Notes: generated by a model not told the origin, from the letters alone. Positions 6,493-13,089 are shown, counted from the stretch's first letter. The stretch: 13,128 nt of DNA from Treponema sp. UBA4232 (GCA_002396325.1 DGXM01000007.1:1-13128), one strand, 5' to 3'. Numbers and translations are program-made.

Positions 6493-7611
6493 TTAATCCT
6501 TGCCGTCAAAATCCTGGGCATGTTCATCCGAGAAATTGTATATGAAGGCATGGATTGTATTTTTGGCCTCTATTGATATATCGGTAAATTTGATATGAAG
6601 TATTGAGTGCGTTTCGCTGGAAGTTTTGGAAGAAGAGATGGTAAGACCTGTTGCAACAACCTCTTTTCCTTCAATTTCGAATTTCACCTGTATGTATTGT
6701 CCGTTTTTTATAGACGAGCCGAAGGAAATGCTGCATCCTTCTGCTGAAACGTCTTGTATGAATCCGGCGTATATACTTTCACCTTTTTCATACATTGTGT
6801 GCTCTTCCCTGTTTTTTGCTACGGGTTTTACGGTCTGGAACGTGCAGGGTGTCGAGATTCCCAGCCGTTTTGATCTTCTTCGCTTCACGGGCTTGAGTGC
6901 GTTCGATGACGTTACATAAAGCAAGTAGGTTCCTTCCTTCGGCTCTCCGTATCTTATGGCGCGTGTCAGGAAAGTGTAGGAAATGCCTCCTTTGGCATTC
7001 AGCGTCATCATGAATTTTGTAAGAAGCTCCGGCTTTTGCTCGCTTGTGAAAAGGGCTTTGGGAATTGAAAGCGACATAGACTGCGGGGTGTTCTGATCGA
7101 GTGTAAGAATCCATTCCCTTCCGTCTATCGATTTGTAAATGAATTCCTGTCCCTGTTTCAGGCTGTTTGTCGTGCTGATGAACTGGGCATCGTAATAGAT
7201 TTTCTCAATTTTGAACAGGGTGGAAAAAAGCGTGGAAATGTATTCTTCTGGGGCTTCATCTTCCTTGAGACCGCTGTAGTACATTTTGAAAAGTCCGTAG
7301 AATTCATTTCGATCTTTTATGAGGTATTCGATGTTTGCGGGACGGTATTTCCTGCATATGTCCAGAAGCAGTTTTCTTTCTTCGCCTGAAAGACCGGCCT
7401 TGTGTGCCACGACTTTGACATTTTTCTTTGTGGTCGGAAGTTTTTTGTGTTCCTCTATGTACTTTTCCGACTTGTGCCAGTCATAAATCTTTTTTGCTAT
7501 GAGGGAAATCATGAAAATGACAAACAGAACTCCAAGCGAAATCATTATGAACCGGTATAATGCAGGATTCTGCCTGGCCTGAAGCGGTGAGCCTGTAACT
7601 TCAAAAGACAT
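6493..7611 (-). CDS. Membrane-anchored PilZ-domain protein, probable c-di-GMP effector
   Basis: This 372-residue protein has an N-terminal transmembrane helix (about 20-40, FIMISLGVLFVIFMISLIA) and a cytoplasmic helical region (about 70-145). A beta-rich segment (about 150-240) resembles the domain that precedes PilZ in YcgR-type proteins. The C-terminal PilZ domain (about 243-360) has both c-di-GMP motifs: RxxxR in RRRSKR (R245, R249) and DVSAEG (287-292, D/NxSxxG). PilZ proteins bind c-di-GMP and in many bacteria act on motor or stator proteins. AAGGAGGG precedes the ATG, and the gene lies 17 nt after the beta-grasp gene, in line with fliD. A role in slowing or steering periplasmic flagella is inference from context. 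The stop is followed by an 85-nt gap before the next ATG. Confidence 0.85.
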   Translation of the reverse strand: MSFEVTGSPLQARQNPALYRFIMISLGVLFVIFMISLIAKKIYDWHKSEKYIEEHKKLPTTKKNVKVVAHKAGLSGEERKLLLDICRKYRPANIEYLIKDRNEFYGLFKMYYSGLKEDEAPEEYISTLFSTLFKIEKIYYDAQFISTTNSLKQGQEFIYKSIDGREWILTLDQNTPQSMSLSIPKALFTSEQKPELLTKFMMTLNAKGGISYTFLTRAIRYGEPKEGTYLLYVTSSNALKPVKRRRSKRLGISTPCTFQTVKPVAKNREEHTMYEKGESIYAGFIQDVSAEGCSISFGSSIKNGQYIQVKFEIEGKEVVATGLTISSSKTSSETHSILHIKFTDISIEAKNTIHAFIYNFSDEHAQDFDGKD

Positions 7612-7628
7612 ATCTCCCTCCTTTGTTT

Positions 7629-8225
7629 TTAGAGCTTGATTCCGGCGAGGGATTCGGAAAGCTCCTTTATTCTGGGGCCTATTTCGTATTCTGCAAGGTC
7701 TCCCACGGTGACTGTATCTTTGCCGGCCATGGCTTCCTCGAAATCCTTTAGAATCGCATGGAATTCCTCGAAGAAAGTGCCCATATCCATATCCTGCACG
7801 CGTATTGAGTCGTAAAGTTCAGGAAAGAGAGTGGAAAGGCGGGTGATGTGCAAAAATGATTCCATCGCTTCTGTAAGACGTGTGATTGTGGCGCTTGCAT
7901 CGGCATCATTTCCGCTCTGAAGCTGCACCGGCACATCAGGAAGGAGAGTGTTCAAATCTGCAAACGACTTTGCGGTTTCGTGGAGTGCATCAATCAGCTC
8001 TTTTTTTGAGATTACCGATAAATCGATTTCAGTGGAATCCGTGAGCGGCTCGTTCAAAATGGCATCAAAGTCGTCAGGTGAAATCTGAGTGCCATTCAGG
8101 GATATTGCCGTGGTGGTCGCCTCGTTCTGTGACGCCTCCTCTTCAAAGGCCTTTAAGAAATCACCGACTGTCTTTTCGTTTTCCAGCGTAATGTCCACCG
8201 GCTGTCCGTTCACTTTCAGCTTCAT
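7629..8225 (-). CDS. Unknown protein with N-terminal beta-grasp-like and C-terminal helical domain, directly after fliD
   Basis: I do not recognise a named family for this 198-residue protein. Residues 1-72 look like a ubiquitin/MoaD-type beta-grasp: strands MKLKVNGQPVDITL, helix VGDFLKAFEEEASQ, then ISLNGTQIS and EIDLSVIS. No terminal Gly-Gly tail is present. Residues 75-198 are mostly amphipathic helix (ELIDALHETAKSFADLN, then TRLTEAMESFLHITRL and FFEEFHAILKDFEEAM). The whole is acidic. GAGGT overlapping the fliD stop precedes the ATG, with 8 nt between the genes, so it is translated with fliD. FliD chaperones (FliT and relatives) often lie directly after fliD, and acidic helical proteins fit that role. 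That assignment is inference only. Confidence 0.8.
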   Translation of the reverse strand: MKLKVNGQPVDITLENEKTVGDFLKAFEEEASQNEATTTAISLNGTQISPDDFDAILNEPLTDSTEIDLSVISKKELIDALHETAKSFADLNTLLPDVPVQLQSGNDADASATITRLTEAMESFLHITRLSTLFPELYDSIRVQDMDMGTFFEEFHAILKDFEEAMAGKDTVTVGDLAEYEIGPRIKELSESLAGIKL

Positions 8226-8233
8226 CAGCTACC

Positions 8234-10303
8234 TCACTTGCGGTTGTTGTTAAAAGAATTGGCCCAGTTGCTTATTGTAGTCTGCTGACTCTCCAAGCTG
8301 TTCAAAGTGCTTTCCATTGTGGAATATTTTGATTTGAGCTCTGCTTCTTTATCGTCAAGCTGTGACTGAAGTTTAGTAATCTTTGAATTCGAACTGTCTA
8401 TGCGCGATTTCAGAGCCGAGTTCTTTGTGGAAATGATTCCTCCAGTCTGAGTCCAGGCTGAAAGCTGTTTGTCCAAAAGATAGCCGATTCCGTTGTCGAT
8501 TATGAGGTCTCCGTCGGTGTCGAAGCCGAACAAATCCTTTATCTGTCCAAGATTCTGCTCGAGCTGGCTGTCGAGGGTCTTTTCGTCAATCTCAAGATAT
8601 CCCCTGAGCTGGGACGCATTGTAACCGGTGCTCCTGCCGCTTGCATTTGTGGAAATGCCGATCTGATTCAGCATCGTGATGTCGGCGTCATGTCCATAGT
8701 TGTAGTTTGAAGAAACGATTCTCTGAAGCTGGGACTTTCCGTTTGTGAGAGTGAAGTCTCCCTGGAACATTCCAAGCTTCTCCATTGCCTTGTCACGCTC
8801 GTCGTCCGTAAGATAATCCAGCTCCGTTACGATTTCAGGCTTGTTCGAAGTGAGTATGTTCATTTCGGCGACCACCTGATTGTACATGCCCACGAAGGTA
8901 ATCAGTGCGTCCTTTGCGCTTTCCTTGTCGGGATTCACCGTGATTGTCGCGGTTTTGTCGGTTTTCTCGTGCAGGTGCAGGGTTATGTCCGGAATCACGT
9001 CGTCAATGTCGTTTGTGGGTCTTGTGATTGTGATTCCCTCGTATTTGATGATTGCATCCGAAGCCGTCGCGATGGGGTGATTCGGTTTGAAGCCGACTCC
9101 CTTTTCCGCATCGTATGTTTCGGGAACACTCATTGCGAGGGTCTTTCCGGTGTTGTTGTTGCGGATGATGATGCTCACGGCATCGGGGTGGTCGTTCAGG
9201 GCAATCACGATTCTTGTGTGTCCTGCGTCTCCCTTTATGATGCTTGAGTCGGGAAGCTGCTCTTCGCTTCCGTCGCTGTTTTTCAGGAAGACAAATCTTT
9301 CATCCTCTACAGGAACAAGCGGTTCGGTGAGTTCTATGGTAAGAGTTGTTTCGTTCTGCGCGTTTATGACCGTGACGCCTTTGTAGTCAATCTGTCCCGG
9401 ACTTTCCATCTGAACCGTCATGCCGGAATTGATTTCATCGGTAATGTCGTCCGTGTCCGAAGCGTCTATCGTGAATTCAATCTTTCCGTCGGGCATTTTC
9501 CTTGCTTCTTCAGGAATGGGGATTTCTATGCCTCCCCGCGGAGGAATCGTGATTGTGCTGCCGTCGGATGTGACTCCGCTTTTCGTGATTGCGGGCATAC
9601 CGTTCTGTGCATCCCCTGAGTCAACGGGGGCAGGGGTTTTGTATGACGAGACGTCGGAACTGAGTCTGGCGGCACCTTCTCCGGTGGTTTCAGTGACCAT
9701 ATCTATCTGTTTTGCGAAATCAAGGGCGGCATCCTGGAAAATCAGTCTGTTTTCTTCGCCGGGCTTGAGGCTTTCTACAAGGAGTGCCCTCTGCTTTGAA
9801 GTGACTCCGATTATGTTCGCTTTGATTATGTTGGTTCCGCGTTTGTTCAGGGCCGTTACGAAATCAGAGAGTTTTCCGCCTTTCCAGTTGAAGGAAACGG
9901 TTTTGTCTCCGGTTTTGAATGTGTAGAGGCCTGCTTCCACACGCATGTTTTTGTCCACATTGCCGCTTAAAAATCTGTCTGCAGTTGCGGGCTGGACGAC
10001 ATCTATTTTAAAAGAACCATAGTCCGCGTCACGGCTTGCATCCGCCGTAACAGCAGCTTCGTCTGAGGAAGTCGTAAGTTTGTTGCTGAATGGATTCTCG
10101 AAGGAGTACAAAGATCTGACGCTCTCACGCAGTGAAGACATCCGCTGATTAACATCACGCCAGGCATCCTGCTGGGACTGATATTTCTCAAGCTGCTCCT
10201 GCTCCCTTTTCAAGGGAATGCGCTCGGTCTCCATAAGAGCTTCTACGAGGTCATTTGTTTTATATTTGTCGGTTACACCGGGTATGCTGATTCCGCCTGC
10301 CAT
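8234..10303 (-). CDS. fliD: Flagellar filament cap protein FliD (HAP2)
   Basis: FliD (689 residues) caps the filament tip and guides folding of exported flagellin. The N-terminal FliD domain spans about residues 5-110 (ISIPGVTDKYKTNDLVEALM, then a coiled coil REQEQLEKYQSQQDAWRDVN). The C-terminal FliD domain spans about 415-600 (KDALITFVGMYNQVVAEMN, then GDFTLTNGKSQLQRIV), with a terminal coiled coil at 625-680 rich in Ser/Asn/Gln. It is well over 200 residues longer than the Escherichia coli protein. The extra length is mainly a middle section of about 205-405, rich in Asp, Thr and Ile strands, as expected for the variable outer domains. AAGGGA precedes the ATG. It lies 57 nt after flaG. Open frames on the plus strand inside it are shadows. 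Confidence 0.96.
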   Translation of the reverse strand: MAGGISIPGVTDKYKTNDLVEALMETERIPLKREQEQLEKYQSQQDAWRDVNQRMSSLRESVRSLYSFENPFSNKLTTSSDEAAVTADASRDADYGSFKIDVVQPATADRFLSGNVDKNMRVEAGLYTFKTGDKTVSFNWKGGKLSDFVTALNKRGTNIIKANIIGVTSKQRALLVESLKPGEENRLIFQDAALDFAKQIDMVTETTGEGAARLSSDVSSYKTPAPVDSGDAQNGMPAITKSGVTSDGSTITIPPRGGIEIPIPEEARKMPDGKIEFTIDASDTDDITDEINSGMTVQMESPGQIDYKGVTVINAQNETTLTIELTEPLVPVEDERFVFLKNSDGSEEQLPDSSIIKGDAGHTRIVIALNDHPDAVSIIIRNNNTGKTLAMSVPETYDAEKGVGFKPNHPIATASDAIIKYEGITITRPTNDIDDVIPDITLHLHEKTDKTATITVNPDKESAKDALITFVGMYNQVVAEMNILTSNKPEIVTELDYLTDDERDKAMEKLGMFQGDFTLTNGKSQLQRIVSSNYNYGHDADITMLNQIGISTNASGRSTGYNASQLRGYLEIDEKTLDSQLEQNLGQIKDLFGFDTDGDLIIDNGIGYLLDKQLSAWTQTGGIISTKNSALKSRIDSSNSKITKLQSQLDDKEAELKSKYSTMESTLNSLESQQTTISNWANSFNNNRK

Positions 10304-10360
10304 TATCCCTTCCCTTCAATAAAATGCTTGTCCACGCTGCTCCCACGTCAGCGCAGCCAA

Positions 10361-10735
10361 CTAAATCATTTCGTCGAAGAGCAGTCCTATGGCATGCTTC
10401 ATTTGGATTTGAATTCTCTGCAAATCCTCAGATGGTATCTGCCGTATAACTTTATTCGTAGACGGATCCACCACTTCAACAATGATTTTGCCCAGCTCGT
10501 TGTTTACATTGAACTGAAGCGTATGTCCCATAACCATATCAGAGAGTTTTTGAAGCTCCTGTACGGTTTCCTTCGTTTTGGCCAGATTATCGGCAAGGTA
10601 TTGTGAAACTTCCGCCGCACTGGTGGGCAGTGTCATTGGAACTGCCTGAGCATTTTTCTTTGCCACGTTACCAGAGGGATAGAAAGTACGGCCATCCATT
10701 GCCATATTCGGCCCAATCATACTTATCGCATTCAT
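10361..10735 (-). CDS. flaG: FlaG family flagellar protein
   Basis: FlaG (124 residues) has the family core LQFNVNNELGKIIVEVVDPS (73-92) followed by TNKVIRQIPSEDLQRI (93-108). The N-terminal half holds a disordered start and a helix (SAAEVSQYLADNLAKTKETVQELQ). FlaG proteins influence filament length in other bacteria and typically lie beside fliD and flagellin, as here. The start at 10735 is chosen because AGGAGG (10750-10745) lies 9 nt before it; an upstream in-frame ATG at 10801 lies beyond the terminator stem. Translation depends on transcripts that pass the flaB terminator immediately upstream. Confidence 0.93.
   Translation of the reverse strand: MNAISMIGPNMAMDGRTFYPSGNVAKKNAQAVPMTLPTSAAEVSQYLADNLAKTKETVQELQKLSDMVMGHTLQFNVNNELGKIIVEVVDPSTNKVIRQIPSEDLQRIQIQMKHAIGLLFDEMI
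10587..10613 (-). promoter_or_regulatory. Candidate internal sigma-28 promoter for fliD, inside flaG
   Basis: On the minus strand GGAAGTTT (10613-10606), an 11-nt spacer and a perfect GCCGATAA (10594-10587) match the FliA pattern, but the -35 core TAAA is GGAA. The transcript would start near 10580 and give fliD a long leader of about 277 nt. The -10 sequence also encodes Ala-Asp-Asn in FlaG, so the match may be chance. Confidence 0.3.
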
Positions 10736-10751
10736 GGACTTTTTCCTCCTG

Positions 10752-10791
10752 AAAAAAAGAAGAGAAGGGAAGGTGGCGCAACCTTCCTCTC
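10752..10791 (-). terminator. Rho-independent terminator of the downstream flaB
   Basis: Reading the minus strand, GGAAGGT (10787-10781) pairs with ACCTTCC (10774-10768) over a 6-nt loop. GAGA/TCTC extends the stem past a 2-nt bulge. A T-rich run ending in seven T (10758-10752) follows. It lies 68 nt after the flaB stop. One base later the flaG ribosome site begins, so termination here would exclude flaG from the message. Confidence 0.78.
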
Positions 10792-10858
10792 CCTTACGCA
10801 CTTATTGCCCAAAAGATGACATCCAGATATCTCTTAAACAACAAATACGGTTTTGATT

Positions 10859-11713
10859 CTACTGAAGCAGAGCCAGAACGTTCTGTGACTGAGTGTTGGC
10901 CTGGGCCAGCATAGCGGTGCTTGCCTGTGTGAGAATGGAATCCCTTGTGTATTCCACCATCTGTGAAGCCATATCTGTGTCACGGATCACGGATTCAGAA
11001 CTCTGAGTATTCTCGGCAGCAACGGCGATACCCCTTGATGCAATCTCGAGGCGGTTCTGATAGGCTCCCAAATCTGCTCTCTGTTTGTTGACCAGCTTGA
11101 GTGCGTTATCGATTGTACCGATAGCCAAGTTTGCAGCTTCCGGAGTAGAAATGCTGATCTGCTCGTCCAATCCCTGTGCTCCCTTGAGACCCAGTGCTGT
11201 AGCTGTCATTGTACCAACGAAAGCTTCTATGCGCTGATCCATGTTCGCACCGATGTGGAACTGCATGATCTGTCCGGAGATGGAGTTTTCTGCGAAACGG
11301 CCTGTGAGCATGTTCATTCCATTGAACTGGGCGTGACTTGCAATGCGGTCCACCTCTGACACAAGCTGTGAAACTTCCACCTGAATCTGCATGCGGTCCT
11401 CGTCTGTGTAGATACCGTTGGCAGACTGTACTGACAATTCGCGGATGCGCTGCAGAATGTCTGTTGTCTCCTGCAGATAGCCTTCAGTCGTCTGAATGAA
11501 AGAAATTCCATTGTTGGCGTTTCTGTTGGCCTGGTTCAGTCCGCGGATCTGTGAGCGCATCTTTTCAGATACGGCCAGTCCGGAAGCATCATCTCCAGCT
11601 CTGTTGATTTTTTCTCCAGAACTCAATTTCTCAATGTTGCCCAAAAGGGAATTGTTGTTGATTCCCAACTGGCGGTTTGCAAACATTGAGCTCATGTTGT
11701 GATTAATAACCAT
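10859..11713 (-). CDS. flaB: Periplasmic flagellar filament core protein FlaB (downstream copy)
   Basis: This flagellin has 284 residues and consists only of the D0/D1 helical domains, as in spirochaete FlaB proteins. The N-terminus is MVINHNMSSMFANRQLGI, followed by the conserved AGDDASGLAVSEKMRSQIRG and IRELSVQSANGIYTDEDRMQ. The C-terminus is a D0 helix ending TAMLAQANTQSQNVLALLQ. No signal peptide is present, which fits export through the flagellar type III apparatus. By position (second flaB, before flaG-fliD) it corresponds to the gene I recall as flaB3 in T. pallidum; the subtype is uncertain. GGAGGA lies inside AUGGAGGA seven bases before the ATG, a CsrA-type sequence. It is 348 nt from the other flaB, a gap that holds its leader. 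Confidence 0.97.
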   Translation of the reverse strand: MVINHNMSSMFANRQLGINNNSLLGNIEKLSSGEKINRAGDDASGLAVSEKMRSQIRGLNQANRNANNGISFIQTTEGYLQETTDILQRIRELSVQSANGIYTDEDRMQIQVEVSQLVSEVDRIASHAQFNGMNMLTGRFAENSISGQIMQFHIGANMDQRIEAFVGTMTATALGLKGAQGLDEQISISTPEAANLAIGTIDNALKLVNKQRADLGAYQNRLEIASRGIAVAAENTQSSESVIRDTDMASQMVEYTRDSILTQASTAMLAQANTQSQNVLALLQ

Positions 11714-11719
11714 AAATAG

Positions 11720-11727
11720 TCCTCCAT
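11720..11727 (-). promoter_or_regulatory. Shine-Dalgarno of downstream flaB fused to a CsrA-type AUGGA motif
   Basis: The minus strand reads ATGGAGGA here, so the ribosome site and an ANGGA CsrA core coincide. A weak AAAT/ATTT stem flanks it. The AUG within the motif is out of use: the flagellin starts at 11713. Confidence 0.6.
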
Positions 11728-11753
11728 GATTTCGTTCACAAGGCTTCTTGCCT

Positions 11754-11811
11754 TATGCCTGCCTCGTTTGTGCGAGCAGCCGTCAGTTAAGCGCCCCTGA
11801 CGACCGTTTTA
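11754..11811 (-). other. Structured leader stem-loops upstream of downstream flaB
   Basis: Two stems are visible on the minus strand. GTCGTCAG / CTGACGGC (8 bp including one G-U pair, 10-nt loop, about 11786-11811) is followed by CTGCTCG / CGAGGCAG with a one-base bulge (about 11757-11777). A third small hairpin, AAGGC-AAGAA-GCCTT, lies just downstream (11741-11755). None has GGA in its loop. They make this leader compact and may stabilise the abundant flagellin mRNA. Confidence 0.45.
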
Positions 11812-11827
11812 GAACTCAACAGCAGGA

Positions 11828-11868
11828 ATTGTCATTTTGATTCACAAAGTGACAATCCATACTGTCAC
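11828..11868 (-). promoter_or_regulatory. Two mutually exclusive hairpins in the flaB leader or promoter region
   Basis: On the minus strand GTGACA (11868-11863) pairs with TGTCAC (11854-11849), showing TATGGA as a hexaloop once a G-U pair closes the stem. The same middle arm can instead pair downstream: ATTGTCA (11856-11850) with TGACAAT (11834-11828), with an inner TTTG/CAAA stem after one mismatch. Only one of the two can form. If transcribed they are an RNA switch with a CsrA-type loop. If not transcribed, the same inverted repeats could be protein operators. Confidence 0.4.
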
Positions 11869-11930
11869 AAACGCTGGAGAACATTTTCAAAGATCAAACC
11901 CCATCTAAAATTGGGAAAAATGTGACCATT

Positions 11931-11956
11931 TGAACGGATTTTTGCTGTGGAATTTA
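11931..11956 (-). promoter_or_regulatory. Weak candidate sigma-28 promoter for downstream flaB
   Basis: TAAATTCC (11956-11949) and TCCGTTCA (11938-11931) have the TAAA core and CCG of the FliA pattern, with 14 nt from TAAA to the -10 octamer. The -10 is poor (CCGTTC for CCGATA). I see no better sigma-28 match in the gap. The gene may also be read from the upstream flaB promoter. Confidence 0.25.
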
Positions 11957-11966
11957 CGTCCTGACT

Positions 11967-11993
11967 AAAGGACTTCTTCGGCAGCGCAAGTCC
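11967..11993 (-). terminator. Possible weak terminator in the gap between the two flaB genes
   Basis: The minus strand shows GGACTT (11993-11988) pairing with AAGTCC (11975-11970) over a 12-nt loop and followed by only three T. An overlapping alternative hairpin, GTCCT/AGGAC (11958-11973), competes with it. It is too weak for a firm terminator call. Confidence 0.3.
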
Positions 11994-12000
11994 GCACAGT

Positions 12001-12047
12001 CAACAGGGGAGGGGGCTGTACTTCAATACATTCCCTCACACCTGCTG
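12001..12047 (-). other. Long rod-like stem-loop just after the upstream flaB stop
   Basis: The minus-strand RNA can pair CAGCAGG (12047-12041) with CCUGUUG (12007-12001), then GAGGG with CCCUC, then UGUA with UACA around a UUGAAG loop. Small internal loops separate the three helices. One G-U pair in the outer helix would be an A-C mismatch on the plus strand, so the fold favours minus-strand RNA. It starts 14 nt after the stop codon and has no U-run. A role as a 3' stability element is inference. Confidence 0.5.
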
Positions 12048-12061
12048 TCAATTATACCACA

Positions 12062-12922
12062 CTATTGCAGCAATGACAAGACTGTTTGTGACTGAGCGTT
12101 AGCCTGTGCGAGCATAGCAGTTCCAGACTGAACGAGAATCTGATTCTTTGTGAACTCGACCATCTGTGAAGCCATGTTGGTGTCGCGGATGCGTGATTCA
12201 GAAGCCTGCAGGTTCTCGGCTGCGATGTCAACACCCTTGATGGTGTATTCAAGGCGGTTCTGGTAGGCACCGAGGTCGGCGCGCTGCTTGTTAATCTTCT
12301 TGATTGCCTCGTCGAGAGTTCCGATTGCACGGTTGGCTTCGTCGGGAGTTGCCAGTGTGAGGATTTCCTCTGTTCCAAGCTGTCTTACTCCGAGTGCAGA
12401 TGCTGTCATGGTACCGATGAAAACCTGGGTTCTCTGATCCATGTTTGCACCGATGTGGAGCCACATGGAAGCTGTAACAGAGTTCTCTCCTGTGGGGCGT
12501 GCAAAGCGGCCTGTGAGCATGTTCATACCGTTGAACTGGGCATGTGAGGCGATGCGGTCGATTTCAGCGATGAGTGAAGAAACCTCAACCTGAATCTGCA
12601 TGCGGTCCTCGTCTGTGTAAATACCGTTGCTTGACTGTACGGCCAGCTCGCGGATGCGCTGAATGACATCCTCAGTCTCCTGGAGATAGCCCTCTGTTGT
12701 CTGGATGAAGCTGATTCCGTCTCCTGCATTCTTTGAAGCGCGGTTCAGACCACGAATCTGTGAGCGCATCTTCTCTGAAACTGCGAGACCTGAAGCATCG
12801 TCTCCTGCACGGTTGATTCTTTCGCCTGATGAAAGTTTCTCCATATCCTTCTGGATGGAGTTGTTGGTGATGCCGACAGAGCGGCTGGCGAACATAGCGG
12901 ACATGTTGTGATTGATAACCAT
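12062..12922 (-). CDS. flaB: Periplasmic flagellar filament core protein FlaB (upstream copy)
   Basis: This 286-residue flagellin has only D0/D1 domains and closely resembles the second copy: MVINHNMSAMFASRSVGI at the start, AGDDASGLAVSEKMRSQIRG at 39-58, IRELAVQSSNGIYTDEDRMQ at 90-109 and TAMLAQANAQSQTVLSLLQ at the end. The copies differ most in the D1 tip (residues 141-160, RPTGENSVTASMWLHIGAN) and at 178-195. No signal peptide is seen. By order it corresponds to the gene I recall as flaB1 in T. pallidum. It has its own sigma-28 promoter and a leader of about 160 nt with CsrA-type hairpins; GGAGGAA precedes the ATG. FlaB is the core of the periplasmic filament; the FlaA sheath genes are not in this window. 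Confidence 0.97.
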   Translation of the reverse strand: MVINHNMSAMFASRSVGITNNSIQKDMEKLSSGERINRAGDDASGLAVSEKMRSQIRGLNRASKNAGDGISFIQTTEGYLQETEDVIQRIRELAVQSSNGIYTDEDRMQIQVEVSSLIAEIDRIASHAQFNGMNMLTGRFARPTGENSVTASMWLHIGANMDQRTQVFIGTMTASALGVRQLGTEEILTLATPDEANRAIGTLDEAIKKINKQRADLGAYQNRLEYTIKGVDIAAENLQASESRIRDTNMASQMVEFTKNQILVQSGTAMLAQANAQSQTVLSLLQ

Positions 12923-12928
12923 AGTGTT

Positions 12929-12941
12929 TTCCTCCGTGGAA
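12929..12941 (-). promoter_or_regulatory. Hairpin over the flaB ribosome site with ACGGA loop (CsrA-type site 2)
   Basis: The minus strand reads TTCC-ACGGA-GGAA: a 4-bp stem with a five-base loop that is itself an ANGGA core. The Shine-Dalgarno GGAGGA lies across the loop and the 3' arm. A protein holding this hairpin would block ribosome entry 6-7 nt before the ATG. Confidence 0.65.
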
Positions 12942-12958
12942 CTATGAATTGTGTTTGT

Positions 12959-12980
12959 CAGGCAAAATCCTTTCTGCCTG
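12959..12980 (-). promoter_or_regulatory. Leader hairpin with AGGA loop (CsrA-type site 1) of upstream flaB
   Basis: On the minus strand CAGGCAGAA (12980-12972) pairs with TTTTGCCTG (12967-12959): nine pairs including one G-U, closing an AGGA tetraloop. The loop with its closing pair reads A-AGGA-U, the core ARGGAU of the known CsrA selection consensus. It lies about 35 nt upstream of the GGA in the ribosome-site hairpin, so one CsrA dimer could bridge both. Confidence 0.65.
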
Positions 12981-12983
12981 TTT

Positions 12984-13030
12984 GTAAAAGATCACATCTG
13001 CATTACAAGGCTACATCAGCAATCTTTTAC
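12984..13030 (-). other. Long-range 9-bp stem in the upstream flaB leader
   Basis: GTAAAAGAT and ATCTTTTAC (12984-12992 and 13022-13030) are perfect 9-bp inverted repeats around 29 nt. The loop holds two similar GC(T/A)GATGT segments on the minus strand. It lies between the predicted transcript start and the AGGA hairpin and could insulate it or stabilise the 5' end. Confidence 0.5.
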
Positions 13031-13089
13031 GTGAAGGTCCGACTGTTATCTTCTACGAAGTTGAGCAGTCATAACTACTTCATTAACAA

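Noticed and set aside
9420..9926. 168-codon plus-strand open frame inside fliD
   Set aside because: It is a shadow of FliD on the opposite strand, with no independent support.
10304..10360. Terminator between flaG and fliD
   Set aside because: A 5-bp CGCTG/CAGCG stem is present on the minus strand but is not followed by a U-run.
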